Assembly: GCF_036962685.1 (NCBI RefSeq)
Contig: NZ_JBALOP010000055.1
Location: 65,104-129,103, forward strand
DNA: 64,000 bases
Direction of reading: 5' to 3'
Origin: Ferdinandcohnia sp036962685
Lineage (GTDB): Bacteria > Bacillota > Bacilli > Bacillales > Bacillaceae_L
Under the pieces are notes generated by a model. It was not told the DNA's origin, did no database searches, and saw only the letters and a list, made by a program, of their open reading frames with translations. Both the position numbers and the translations under genes were made by a program. This document shows, in pieces, positions 55,056-63,456 of the stretch; the stretch's first letter is position 1, and the number at the start of each line of letters is the position of its first letter.

Positions 55056-55940
55056 TCACACCCTCTCAATTTCTTTTTTACCGAACAAGCCATATGGCTT
55101 AAACATTAGGATGAATACCAGCAGAACAAATGGCATTACTTCCTTTAAGCCACCACCTATTAACGGATCTAAATATCCACCAGTCATACTTTCAATAATC
55201 CCGATGATTAACCCGCCGATAATTGCACCAGGAATACTATCAAGTCCTCCAAGAATGGCTACAGGTAATACCTTTAATCCAATCGCCGAAAGCGAAGCAT
55301 TTACACCATTTATATTTCCAAGCAGGATACCACCTACTGCAGAAACAATCGCAGCAATTGCCCATGCGACAGCGAATATCGTCTTTACACTAATCCCCAT
55401 TGACATCGCAGCTTGCTGGTCATCAGCTGTTGCTCGCATGGCTATTCCAAGCTTTGAATACTTGAAAAACAATGTAAATACAAGAAGCATGAACACAACA
55501 ATCACAAGTGACCATAGATAAACAGGTGCAACTATAATCCCTGCAAACTGAACCGGCTTCTCCGAAAATATTTTTGGAAATACACGTGTTTCATGCCCCC
55601 AAATAATATGAACAACGCCAGCTAGCACACTCGATAAACCAATTGTCGCCATAATCATGGAAATGACCGGTTCTCCAATAAAAGGCCGTAGAACAATCCG
55701 TTCTATCACAAACCCTAGAATCGCACTAAATATGAGCGCTAGTAATACAGCAGGAATAAACGGTATGTTGTACGCTGTAATTAGCGTAAGGCAGACATAT
55801 GTCCCAATTAACAGAAATTCTCCTTGTGCAAAATTGATTGCATCACTGGACTTATAGATTAAAACAAATCCTAACGCTACAAGCGCGTAAACACTACCTA
55901 CAACGATTCCTGTCACGAGCATTTGTAAAAAAAACGTCAT
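55056..55940 (-). CDS. Branched-chain-type ABC transporter permease (LivH type)
   Basis: This 294-residue protein has about eight spans. ALVALGFVLIYKSSDAINFAQGEF (residues ~21-44) and AMRATADDQQAAMSMGISV (~165-185) are the LivH signature and coupling segments. Its ATG shares bases with the preceding ligase stop (TAATG), so the ligase and permease are translationally coupled. Confidence 0.95.
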   Translation of the reverse strand: MTFFLQMLVTGIVVGSVYALVALGFVLIYKSSDAINFAQGEFLLIGTYVCLTLITAYNIPFIPAVLLALIFSAILGFVIERIVLRPFIGEPVISMIMATIGLSSVLAGVVHIIWGHETRVFPKIFSEKPVQFAGIIVAPVYLWSLVIVVFMLLVFTLFFKYSKLGIAMRATADDQQAAMSMGISVKTIFAVAWAIAAIVSAVGGILLGNINGVNASLSAIGLKVLPVAILGGLDSIPGAIIGGLIIGIIESMTGGYLDPLIGGGLKEVMPFVLLVFILMFKPYGLFGKKEIERV

Positions 55941-57850
55941 TAAGCGGCTCCCTCCTCTTCTTCCATGAGGATTACCCGAAGTGTTGTTTGAATTAATTGT
56001 TCATTTCCATCTCGATATTTAATGCGACCTTCAATATCGATTTGGTCATTCTCTGAGTAAAGTCCCTCAATTAATTGTTCATATTTCCTAGCGACAAATT
56101 GCCTACGTACCTTTTTCGTGCGAGTTAATTCCTCATCATCTGCATCCAGCTCTTTATATAAAAGAACGAATTTCTTTATTCGGGCTTTTTCAGGTAGAGT
56201 CTTATTGACTTCATTTACTTGCTCTTGTATCAAATCTAGAACTTGATTCTTTGATGATAGATCGGTATAGGTTGTGTAGCCTATCTGCTTTTTTTCTGCC
56301 CAATGTCCGACATTTTCCATATCGATATTAATTATGGCAACTACATAGGGACGTTCCCTTCCAATTGCTACAGCCTCTTGTATATAAGGGCTAAACTTTA
56401 ATTTATTCTCAATGTATTGAGGTGAGAACATCTCTCCTGTATCTAAACGAATGACATCCTTCAATCTGTCGATAATATATAAATGTCCGTCTTCATCTAA
56501 CCGCCCAGCATCCCCGGTATGTAGCCATCCATCTTCAATTGTTTCGTTCGTTGCTTGTTCATTATCGTAATATCCTACACATACACTAGTGCTTTTAAGT
56601 AGTACTTCACCCTGGTCAGATATCTTCACTTCTGTTCCAGGTATCGGAGTCCCTACACTTTCAATCTTTATATCCCCATCACGATGAACAATTGAGATTC
56701 CTGATACCTCTGTCTGACCATAGATACTTTTGACATTAACTCCAATGCTATGAAAAAAAGTAAATACATCAGGTCCAAGTGGAGCACCACCTGTATAAGC
56801 TCGTTTTAATCGTAAAAGACCTAGGTGGTCACGAATCGCACTAAACAAAAAGTAATCTGCGATTTTATAGGTGATTTTTGTACCAAGCGATATTTCTTCT
56901 CTATTAAATTTAGCTCTTGCTACTTTTTCACCAATTGGCTTACACCACTCATACAGCTTCCGTTTTAACCAACCTGCATCTTGTATGCGAACTTGAAATT
57001 TCGAGACCATATCTTCATAAATTCTAGGAGGAGAAAACATCACATGAGGCCCAATTTCACGAAGGTTTTCTAAAACAGTTGTGGGTTCTTCCGGGAAGTT
57101 AATGGTTACTCCGCTATATAAGCCCATTGAGATTGTCATCATCTGCTCCCCTATCCAGGCAAGTGGTAAAAATGAGAGATATTCATCACTTTCTAATAAT
57201 GGGTCGAATGAGGTAAGATTTTTTGCCATATCAAAGAGATTTTGATATGAAAGCATCGTTCCTTTCGGGTTTCCAGTCGTACCCGATGTATAAGATAATA
57301 TAGCGGTATCCTCGTAAACCCCTTTTTTCAATTCTGTTTCGAAATAAGTAGGATCTTCCTGTTCAAAGGATTTACCTAGCTCTTTTACATCATGAAAGAA
57401 TATGAGATTCTCATCCTGATAGTTTCTCATTCCTCGCGGATCATAATAGATAATCGTCTTAACCTTTGGGATCATTTCTTTAATCTCATACAACTTATCA
57501 ACTTGTTCTTGATCCTCTGCTACCACAATTGATGCATCACAATTGCCTAAAATATAGGCAATTTCATTTGGGAGAGACTCCTGAAAAATACCAACACCAA
57601 TGCCACCTAAGCTTTGTGCGGCTAATTCACTAATTACCCACTCTGAACGATTATCCCCGATTATAGCAAGCTTTTCTCCCCGCTTAAATCCCAGTTTGGC
57701 TAGTCCCAAACTAAGCAATTTTACATCCTCAAAGAATTCTTGATAAGTTACTTCGTTCCATATTCCAAACTCCTTTTCCCGGTAAGCAACCTTTGATCCA
57801 TTTTCCTTACTTTTCTCTTGCAACACTTGAGGAAATGTCATGTTGGACAT
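55940..57850 (-). CDS. Long-chain acyl-CoA synthetase (AMP-forming)
   Basis: The ATG at 57850 with GGAGG six bases upstream is preferred; 636 residues, the size of ACSL-type ligases. The P-loop is SYTSGTTGNPKGT (~189-201), A5 motif YGQTEVSGISI (~385), A7 WLHTGDAGRLDEDGHLY (~450) and A8 IDRLKDVIRLDTGE (~470). It makes acyl-CoA from imported or exogenous acids. Insertion between two transporter genes suggests a vectorial uptake-activation scheme. Confidence 0.93.
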   Translation of the reverse strand: MSNMTFPQVLQEKSKENGSKVAYREKEFGIWNEVTYQEFFEDVKLLSLGLAKLGFKRGEKLAIIGDNRSEWVISELAAQSLGGIGVGIFQESLPNEIAYILGNCDASIVVAEDQEQVDKLYEIKEMIPKVKTIIYYDPRGMRNYQDENLIFFHDVKELGKSFEQEDPTYFETELKKGVYEDTAILSYTSGTTGNPKGTMLSYQNLFDMAKNLTSFDPLLESDEYLSFLPLAWIGEQMMTISMGLYSGVTINFPEEPTTVLENLREIGPHVMFSPPRIYEDMVSKFQVRIQDAGWLKRKLYEWCKPIGEKVARAKFNREEISLGTKITYKIADYFLFSAIRDHLGLLRLKRAYTGGAPLGPDVFTFFHSIGVNVKSIYGQTEVSGISIVHRDGDIKIESVGTPIPGTEVKISDQGEVLLKSTSVCVGYYDNEQATNETIEDGWLHTGDAGRLDEDGHLYIIDRLKDVIRLDTGEMFSPQYIENKLKFSPYIQEAVAIGRERPYVVAIINIDMENVGHWAEKKQIGYTTYTDLSSKNQVLDLIQEQVNEVNKTLPEKARIKKFVLLYKELDADDEELTRTKKVRRQFVARKYEQLIEGLYSENDQIDIEGRIKYRDGNEQLIQTTLRVILMEEEEGAA

Positions 57851-57871
57851 CAAATACCTCCTCCCTGTTCG

Positions 57872-58642
57872 TTAGCCCACTTGATCTTCTCCCAAATAGG
57901 CATTTATAACCTTTTGATTGTTTTGAATTTCGTCTGGTGTCCCATACCCAATTAACTTTCCAAAATCAAGAACAGCAATATGATTAGATAAGTCCATTAC
58001 CACTCGCATGTCATGCTCAATTAGGATAATCGTTGTTTTCCTTTCAGCATGAATATCAATAATATAGCGAGCCATATCCTCTTTTTCTTCCGTATTCATA
58101 CCAGCCATTGGTTCATCTAATAATAAAAGCTCCGGATCGAGTGCTAATGCTCTCCCTACTTCGACTCGTTTTTGTAACCCATATGATAGCCTGCCGACAG
58201 GGGTATTTCGAATATGTTCAATTTCTAGAAAGTCAATCACATCCTCCACTTTCTGACGATGCTCGACCTCCTCCCTTTGTGCCTTTCCCCAGTACAATCC
58301 CCCTGAGAGAATACCTGTTTTCATTCTGACATGCCTCCCAAGCATCAGGTTGTCTAGGACAGATAAGTGGGGAAAAAGCTCAATGTTCTGAAAGGCCCTT
58401 GCTATTCCTAGCCCAGCGCGTTTGTGGGGCTTCAGCTGTGTAATTTCTTCACCTTTGAAGGAAATCGATCCATTTGATGGGCGGTACAAACCACTTATAC
58501 AGTTCAACATGCTTGTCTTCCCTGCACCATTTGGTCCGATAAGTGAAAATATCTCGCCTTCTTTTACCGCATATGAAACATGATCAAGTGCAACGACTCC
58601 ACCGAAGCGTAAAGTCACATCTTGCATTTTTAAGATTTCCAA
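57872..58642 (-). CDS. Branched-chain-type ABC transporter ATP-binding protein (LivG type)
   Basis: The start is taken as TTG at 58642, with GGGAGG seven bases upstream, giving the usual LEILKMQDVTLRFGGV N-terminus; a longer frame overlaps the cre site. About 256 residues. Walker A is GPNGAGKTS (~40), the signature LSYGLQKRVEVGRAL (~150) is the LivG-type variant, and Walker B is LLLLDEPMAGM (~170). It is the first gene of the Liv operon. Confidence 0.94.
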   Translation of the reverse strand: MEILKMQDVTLRFGGVVALDHVSYAVKEGEIFSLIGPNGAGKTSMLNCISGLYRPSNGSISFKGEEITQLKPHKRAGLGIARAFQNIELFPHLSVLDNLMLGRHVRMKTGILSGGLYWGKAQREEVEHRQKVEDVIDFLEIEHIRNTPVGRLSYGLQKRVEVGRALALDPELLLLDEPMAGMNTEEKEDMARYIIDIHAERKTTIILIEHDMRVVMDLSNHIAVLDFGKLIGYGTPDEIQNNQKVINAYLGEDQVG

Positions 58643-58667
58643 ACTCCTGCCTCCCTTCGAGAAAGTA

Positions 58668-58682
58668 ATGAAAGCGCTCACA
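58668..58682 (+). promoter_or_regulatory. CcpA site (cre) at the head of the Liv operon
   Basis: ATGAAAGCGCTCACA matches the cre consensus WTGNAARCGNWWWCA at all but one position. It lies 26-40 bases upstream of the LivG-type start, so preferred sugars probably repress this operon. Confidence 0.7.
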
Positions 58683-58716
58683 ACCTACTATATTTATAAT
58701 TCATATGCATGTATTT

Positions 58717-58992
58717 TTAAAAAAGACTATCAGTATTAAAAAGAAATTGATTGAAGGATAGCATAAAATCATAGAGTAGAAGAACACCCTTTAAATCGCT
58801 TTCCTTCAACATTTCAATCAGTTGATTAGCTACAACACGTTCAGCAGCTGGACATTTAGTAATCTTTGCTTTGACGATCATATTATTTTCGTTATCATCG
58901 AATCTAATAGAATTTGAATAACCCTCTACAGCCTCTAAAAACTTCATTATTCCATAAAATAAAAAATCACCACTTATCGAAAGATATACCAA
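58717..58992 (-). CDS. Small protein, possibly DUF3870 family
   Basis: The 91-residue frame starts at TTG without a clear ribosome site. The layout VYLSISGDFLFYG, then SNSIRFDDNENNMIVKAKIT, then AERVVANQLI resembles DUF3870, whose members often neighbour Liv-type transporter and acyl-CoA ligase clusters. The similarity is a pattern judgement. It lies just upstream of the Liv operon and could be its first gene. The poor start leaves a decayed copy possible. Confidence 0.45.
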   Translation of the reverse strand: MVYLSISGDFLFYGIMKFLEAVEGYSNSIRFDDNENNMIVKAKITKCPAAERVVANQLIEMLKESDLKGVLLLYDFMLSFNQFLFNTDSLF

Positions 58993-59078
58993 AAGGTGGT
59001 ATTCAAATCGAATATTATGGTGATTCTGAAAAGTCTATAGATTTTTTTGCGTTATTCTAACTATTTTGTAAAAAAAAT

Positions 59079-60047
59079 CTAGACATGCCAATCTTTAGGC
59101 TTGATGTCCTTATCCATCCATTCCTTTTGTGGTGCTAAGTATGCAGCAGTGGCGATTAAATGATTATTGTGCCAGTTTGCTGCTCCGGAACGAATCATTT
59201 CATCGACCAGGACCTGAATGAATTCATCTGGATGAAGTTGGAAAGCGTAGCGTGAAAAATCTTGGAACCAACCACAATTTAATAGGTATTTATCAATTTC
59301 TTCTATTGATAATCCGTTTTTAATGATAAGTGTAAATGCAAAAATCCGTTTGCAGGCATGCCATGCAATTTTTTCCGGATTTTTAAGCCACTTTTCAAGT
59401 CGTTTTCTTGCTAAATCAATGGAACTAAGTGGATCCTCTATTTTGGGTCCATGGCCTGAATATGCCTGGCTGATTCGGAGCTTGGACACCCGTTCTATAC
59501 TTTCTATTGATCGTTGGATTGATGAAACACCCTCCCGAAAGATGTTAAACCAGCCAACATCATTTCTGTGAAAGAGATCCCCACAAATGAATATCTCTTC
59601 TTCAGGTTCATATAGAGAAATATGTCCTAACGTGTGTCCTGGTGTGTGCAGGACTTGAAAAGTTCTGCTTCCTGTATAAATTTCATCATTATCAGAGAGC
59701 TTCAAATCGACGTGGTAAGGTTCTACAGGCTGATCTAACCATTCGGCACTACCAGCCTCACTGTCACACGTATTAATTAAATCAGCATCCCATTTATGAG
59801 CAGCAATCTTTACGCCAAAATTTTTTTGAAGATGAAAATTTCCTCCTACATGGTCACTATGATAGTGAGTATTCACAATTAGATGTAATTCCTCTGCTGA
59901 AACGCCTGCTTCTTTAATTAAACGCACGGTTTCTTCCGCATCACTTCCAAAACCAGTATCAATAAGGATTGAAAACTGATCCTTGATAAGAACCATGTTT
60001 GCACTTGGAAATTTTCTTTCAAAGAAAATAATACTCTTTTTGTCCAT
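59079..60047 (-). CDS. MBL-fold metallo-hydrolase
   Basis: The 322-residue protein has the metal site HYHSDHVGG (~61-69), HTPGHTLGHIS (~133), CGDLFHRND (~153) and a terminal YSGHGP histidine (~198). A C-terminal helical domain (~240-322) fits the LACTB2/CoA-thioesterase-like branch. It has its own promoter with a TetR-type operator. Thioester or lactone hydrolysis linked to the nearby acyl-CoA ligases is inferred. Confidence 0.9.
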   Translation of the reverse strand: MDKKSIIFFERKFPSANMVLIKDQFSILIDTGFGSDAEETVRLIKEAGVSAEELHLIVNTHYHSDHVGGNFHLQKNFGVKIAAHKWDADLINTCDSEAGSAEWLDQPVEPYHVDLKLSDNDEIYTGSRTFQVLHTPGHTLGHISLYEPEEEIFICGDLFHRNDVGWFNIFREGVSSIQRSIESIERVSKLRISQAYSGHGPKIEDPLSSIDLARKRLEKWLKNPEKIAWHACKRIFAFTLIIKNGLSIEEIDKYLLNCGWFQDFSRYAFQLHPDEFIQVLVDEMIRSGAANWHNNHLIATAAYLAPQKEWMDKDIKPKDWHV

Positions 60048-60072
60048 ATGCTATTCCTCCTTAAGTTCAATG

Positions 60073-60104
60073 ATTATACAATTATGATTGAACGTTCGCT
60101 CAAT
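60073..60104 (-). promoter_or_regulatory. Promoter with TetR-type operator (MBL-fold gene)
   Basis: An imperfect palindrome ATTGAACGTTCGCTCAAT (60087-60104) overlaps the -35 box TTGAGC (60098-60103). The -10 box TATAAT (60073-60078) follows after 19 bases. Such TTGA-N-TCAA palindromes are typical of TetR-family fatty-acid regulators. No TetR gene is in the window. Confidence 0.6.
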
Positions 60105-60326
60105 TATATTATATGTTATTTACCGAATAGTTTAATAATTCATACTTTCTCAGCGTGGTTTTTTGGGGTGCTAAGTAGGATTGTTAATACATAACTTTAA
60201 AAGAAAAGCAACTGCCATTTGTCTCAGTCTCAAATATGCAATCTCCTTTAATTTTTAATTACATGTCCTATTTATTTACGTTCCTAACCTTCTATAGATA
60301 ACCTATACTGTTTACCTATAATTTTA

Positions 60327-60374
60327 TGAAAAATAAGTGACAATCCCTTTTAGATATCGCACCCGTAGTAGAAT
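60327..60374. repeat. Intergenic hairpin repeat, copy A
   Basis: The sequence around AAATAAGTGACAATCC ... ATATCGCACCCGT resembles copies at 61,003 and 63,457. It is downstream of the HXXEE gene. The rest of 60105-60389 has no gene. Confidence 0.55.
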
Positions 60375-60389
60375 TACCATAATTGAGTT

Positions 60390-60926
60390 TTATACAACTT
60401 TTTTTCCAATCCAATGAGCAAGCAATGCAACTGGGATAATTAAGAGACAAAAAGGTAAGCATAGAAAAATTATTTTCCATGTAATGACTTCATTCAATAG
60501 TAAAGAGCGATACAAAACTAAACTGTATGGAATAATAACAATCAGTGAAGTGAGTGCACCAGGTGTAAGGGAGCGAAGAATAATCGATTGAGCAATATGA
60601 GTAAAAGCGTGTAGAAAAAAGACTAATGTAATAATGGTAAAAATATAAATATTTCCAAGTAATCCTTGAATTACATATTGATTTGCCATAACTGTTGAAC
60701 TACTTACGAATAGAAATAAAATTAATACGGCAACTGCGAACTGGGCTGTTGACATAGAAAATTGTTTAATGACTCTTTTCGCAATTCTATCCGGCAATAT
60801 GTCATATAGAACAGTTGAATTTCTCTTCATCCACCTTTCAACCATAATAATTTCTTCAAAATCATGAAGGATAAACATAATTGGAAATAACCAGATAAGT
60901 GTTTGAACATCAAACAACGGTTCCAT
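60390..60926 (-). CDS. HXXEE-domain membrane protein
   Basis: The start is taken at the ATG of MEPLFDVQTLIW, with AGGATG upstream; 178 residues. Five hydrophobic spans are visible. The family motif is HDFEE (residue ~21), followed by a second histidine-containing helix, FFLHAFTHIAQS near 110. These proteins are widespread in Bacillales with unknown function; a membrane-embedded metal site has been suggested from the motif. Confidence 0.85.
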   Translation of the reverse strand: MEPLFDVQTLIWLFPIMFILHDFEEIIMVERWMKRNSTVLYDILPDRIAKRVIKQFSMSTAQFAVAVLILFLFVSSSTVMANQYVIQGLLGNIYIFTIITLVFFLHAFTHIAQSIILRSLTPGALTSLIVIIPYSLVLYRSLLLNEVITWKIIFLCLPFCLLIIPVALLAHWIGKKVV

Positions 60927-61002
60927 AATCCACATCCTATCCATAAATTTCTTTTAAATTTACCTGGCGTTCATTCTTCAAACTGCTCCGCTCGATTAGT
61001 AA

Positions 61003-61061
61003 TTTCAACACAAATAAGCGATAATCCTTTTTGATCATCGCTCCCGTTGTTTAAAGTATAC
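61003..61061. repeat. Intergenic hairpin repeat, copy B
   Basis: TTTCAACACAAATAAGCGAT, then ATCCTTTTTGAT, then ATCGCTCCCGTTG form a GCGAT/ATCGC hairpin. Copies A and C share the same order of words. Confidence 0.55.
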
Positions 61062-61067
61062 TTTTCA

Positions 61068-61250
61068 CTAAGTTGCATTAGTAATTTTATAATTTTTATG
61101 ATTGACTATGGTTGTTATAGGTTCGTCTTTTGCTTTATTGTACCCGTACTCAACAATTACAGAATTTTCTCTTACAACAGTTACCCTTCCTTCATAGTTT
61201 TTCCCTTCACGCTTAAATAAAATATTGTCCCCAATTTTAGCAGTTGCCAT
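61068..61250 (-). CDS. DUF2187 (YkvS-like) protein
   Basis: The start is the ATG of MATAKIGDNILFKREG, with AGAGGTGA upstream; 60 residues. The small beta-rich fold has GRVTVVRENSVIVEY and the hallmark IVNHKNYKI at the C-terminus, shared with B. subtilis YkvS. It may be an RNA- or ribosome-associated KOW-like protein; the function is not known. Confidence 0.9.
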   Translation of the reverse strand: MATAKIGDNILFKREGKNYEGRVTVVRENSVIVEYGYNKAKDEPITTIVNHKNYKITNAT

Positions 61251-61472
61251 TTTATCACCTCTGAACTTATTATTTTCAGCAAGGATAAAAAAATACAGGA
61301 ACAATGAAAATACAAGCTGTAGCTATCGCGAAAAAAGATGGGGTGTCGCGGAAAACCCAATGTTTGATGAGATCTTCATCACACCAAGCTCGGAAAATAG
61401 TTTTATTCTGAATTATGGAAGAAAATTCCCCATTACATAAGGGAATATTTATTGATTTAATATCATTCTATT

Positions 61473-61690
61473 TCAAATAAATAAAACAACAAACACCATA
61501 AATGGTAATGCCGACACTGCATAAATCTAATTTGAATATATATCCATATACCCAACAATGGTTTCCCATGATCCTCCAATTGTAGCACCTATTTTTATGA
61601 GAAAACATTCCAAATTAACGTTCCTACAGTTGTTAATACTAGAATACTCAGAAATGGCTGCTGATAAGACAACAATATCTTGAGCCAATA
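61473..61690 (-). pseudogene. Decayed DedA-family membrane protein (C-terminal fragment)
   Basis: On the minus strand one frame reads FLSILVLTTVGTLIWNVF. After a frameshift and stops it continues LIKIGATIGGSWETIVGYMDIYSN, a stop, then IYAVSALPFMVFVVLFI. The order GTLIWN ... IG ... G(S/E)WE matches the C-terminal part of DedA (SNARE-associated) proteins. The N-terminal half is absent. This explains much of the 61305-61788 gap; the rest holds no recognisable gene. Confidence 0.65.
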
Positions 61691-61788
61691 TATAGTGAGT
61701 AAAACTACTTCAGCTGGGTAGTATATGTTTGAGATGGTGTACTTTCATCATCTGCATATTCCCCATTAATAAACAAGGAAGTGAATAG

Positions 61789-62082
61789 ATGAATCAGATT
61801 AACGAACGCAATAACTTTGGTGGAAATGTAGAAGAAAGTGGCAATAATCAAGCTGGTAGTAATGCTAATCAAGATGAGAGTGACTTTGGTGAAGTAGCAG
61901 GAACTTTTAATGGAGCCGTTACGGGTGCTATGATAGGTGCTCCATTTGGATTAATTGGTACTGTAATAGGCGGTGTAACAGGCGGTGCTATTGGAAACCA
62001 GATTGTAGATGCGGCTAATGTCGATGACAAAACAGCTTCCAAAAACCTTGATGAGAGCAATAATAACTCTATAAATAAGTAG
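61789..62082 (+). CDS. Glycine-zipper protein
   Basis: The 97-residue protein starts with a good AAGGAAGTG site. Residues ~40-73 are a glycine zipper (GAVTGAMIGAPFGLIGTVIGG, then VTGGAIGNQ) flanked by Asn/Glu/Ser-rich polar arms. There is no signal peptide. Glycine zippers mediate membrane insertion or helix packing. A bacteriocin-like or spore/stress protein is possible, but no leader or immunity gene is visible. Confidence 0.7.
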   Translation: MNQINERNNFGGNVEESGNNQAGSNANQDESDFGEVAGTFNGAVTGAMIGAPFGLIGTVIGGVTGGAIGNQIVDAANVDDKTASKNLDESNNNSINK

Positions 62083-62177
62083 CAGGCACTTTACAAAAAT
62101 GTATTTGTGTTAACTTCACCAAAAATATCGTCAAAAAGACAGTCTTTTTTTCACTAAAGCACCTGTTCGTAATATAA

Positions 62178-62206
62178 GGTTAGCCAGATTTCTGGTTGAC
62201 CTTTTT
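62178..62206 (+). terminator. Intrinsic terminator
   Basis: GGTTAGCCAG (62178-62187) pairs with CTGGTTGACC (62192-62201) with two wobble pairs, then TTTTT. It ends the glycine-zipper transcript. Confidence 0.65.
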
Positions 62207-62221
62207 CTATATGGTCTTATT

Positions 62222-62490
62222 ATAACGGTAGTCGGGGTAGAACGCCGCACCCGTGGGACTAGATCCCGTCAACTAAACTGTTCGCCCCCTATTTGTATAA
62301 ACTGTTTCAGGCTAGTTGGGTCAATAAGGCCTGTTTAACAAACGAACCTATGACATTATAAGAAGCTTAGGGGATACCGACTAATTCAATATTCTAGGAG
62401 GAGATAGTCTATGAATCCAGTCATTGGTCTGGATGATCATGTCCTCTAAAGGGAGTGAACAAAAGAATTATCTTATTTACTATTTCACTT
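62222..62490 (+). mobile_element. Remnant of an IS110-family element (left end and start of transposase)
   Basis: A GGAGGAG site precedes ATG at 62411, which encodes MNPVIGLD, the typical start of Bacillales IS110 transposases. A frameshift then gives a stop at 62447-62449, while the next frame continues SSKGSEQ, like the VSKGESQ that usually follows. The ~190 bases upstream are G+C-richer and structured, including CAGGC/GCCTG (62308-62333). They correspond to the non-coding left end that in IS110 elements encodes the bridge RNA. The 3' part of the element is missing, and the left boundary is approximate. Confidence 0.65.
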
Positions 62491-62511
62491 ATTTCATTAT
62501 GTATATATTCC

Positions 62512-63390
62512 TTAATTCTCTATAGTTGATAGTTCTAAAGTACGAGTTTCCATATACCCCTTGTTCATTTCATCATCTTCATAAACATGTACTTCATATG
62601 TTAGTAGATTACCTTCTATTGAAAAATCAGCTACTTCTTCCTTAAAAGGGAGTTCCAGAATCGGAGTGAGCTCAAGTGTTGTTAAATTTAAGTGATAGAG
62701 ATTACCTCCACGAGTTACCGTACCATGAACTAACCCAATCGTCGTTAAAACTGAATCATTGTCATACCATGCAATTTTCTTAGCTGTCCATTGAAGACCA
62801 TGATTAAAATCAATATTCTCAATCGTATTACTGGTTAGCTCTTTCAATACAATTGTTCCATTCGCTTCAAATTCTCCAAGCCCTTCAATCATCACTTGTT
62901 TTTCACCATTCGGCGATAGAATCCATTCATTTGGATCATCAGGTTCCTTTTCACGTCGAACTCGCTTAAATTCATACGGAACTTCAATTACAGCTATAAA
63001 ATTTGCTTCTTTAGTTGGCCATTTGGCTTCGATATTATAAACATAACGACCCGTTTCATATGGAATTGAGAAACTATTTGATTTTAGTGGTACATACTTA
63101 TCCCAAAGATAAACCGCAACCTTCGGATCATTGTCAATACGAATTGTAGCTGTTTCGTTTGGGTTTGTTACAATAGAAGGTTGTTGATTAGCATATTCTA
63201 ACAGAGGTATTCCTTCATATCCTTCTTCATTCAATATCAGTTCATTTTCAGTTCTGCCAATCGTTATAGTCCCTTCATCAATTGTGATTACCTCTACTTC
63301 GTCAATCGATGCTTCTGTTTCTCCATTTTCCAATCCAAGACAACCCGAAAGTATAAAAGTAATGAGCAGAAAAAACATAATTTTTCTCAA
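62512..63390 (-). CDS. Lipoprotein of unknown function
   Basis: The 292-residue protein starts at TTG with AAGGATG upstream. The lipobox LSGC places the modified Cys near residue 17. The rest is beta-rich, with two halves: ~35-150 (including RYVYNIEAKWPTKEANFIAVIEVPYEFK) and ~165-290, which has propeller-like strands such as VLTTIGLVHGTVTRGGNLYHLNL. No family was recognised. It is exposed at the membrane outer face. Confidence 0.75.
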   Translation of the reverse strand: MRKIMFFLLITFILSGCLGLENGETEASIDEVEVITIDEGTITIGRTENELILNEEGYEGIPLLEYANQQPSIVTNPNETATIRIDNDPKVAVYLWDKYVPLKSNSFSIPYETGRYVYNIEAKWPTKEANFIAVIEVPYEFKRVRREKEPDDPNEWILSPNGEKQVMIEGLGEFEANGTIVLKELTSNTIENIDFNHGLQWTAKKIAWYDNDSVLTTIGLVHGTVTRGGNLYHLNLTTLELTPILELPFKEEVADFSIEGNLLTYEVHVYEDDEMNKGYMETRTLELSTIEN

Positions 63391-63456
63391 CTTTTCACAT
63401 CCTTAAACATATTTAAATTCATCCTTATTCAAATAAGTTGCTCCGTAAGTTCAATA

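Noticed and set aside
59039..59080. A/T-only hairpin at the end of the MBL gene
   Set aside because: The stem is almost pure A-T and overlaps the stop codon; not convincing as a terminator.
61225..61440. Plus-strand ORF of 71 codons
   Set aside because: Starts antisense inside the DUF2187 gene and has no ribosome site or protein-like composition.
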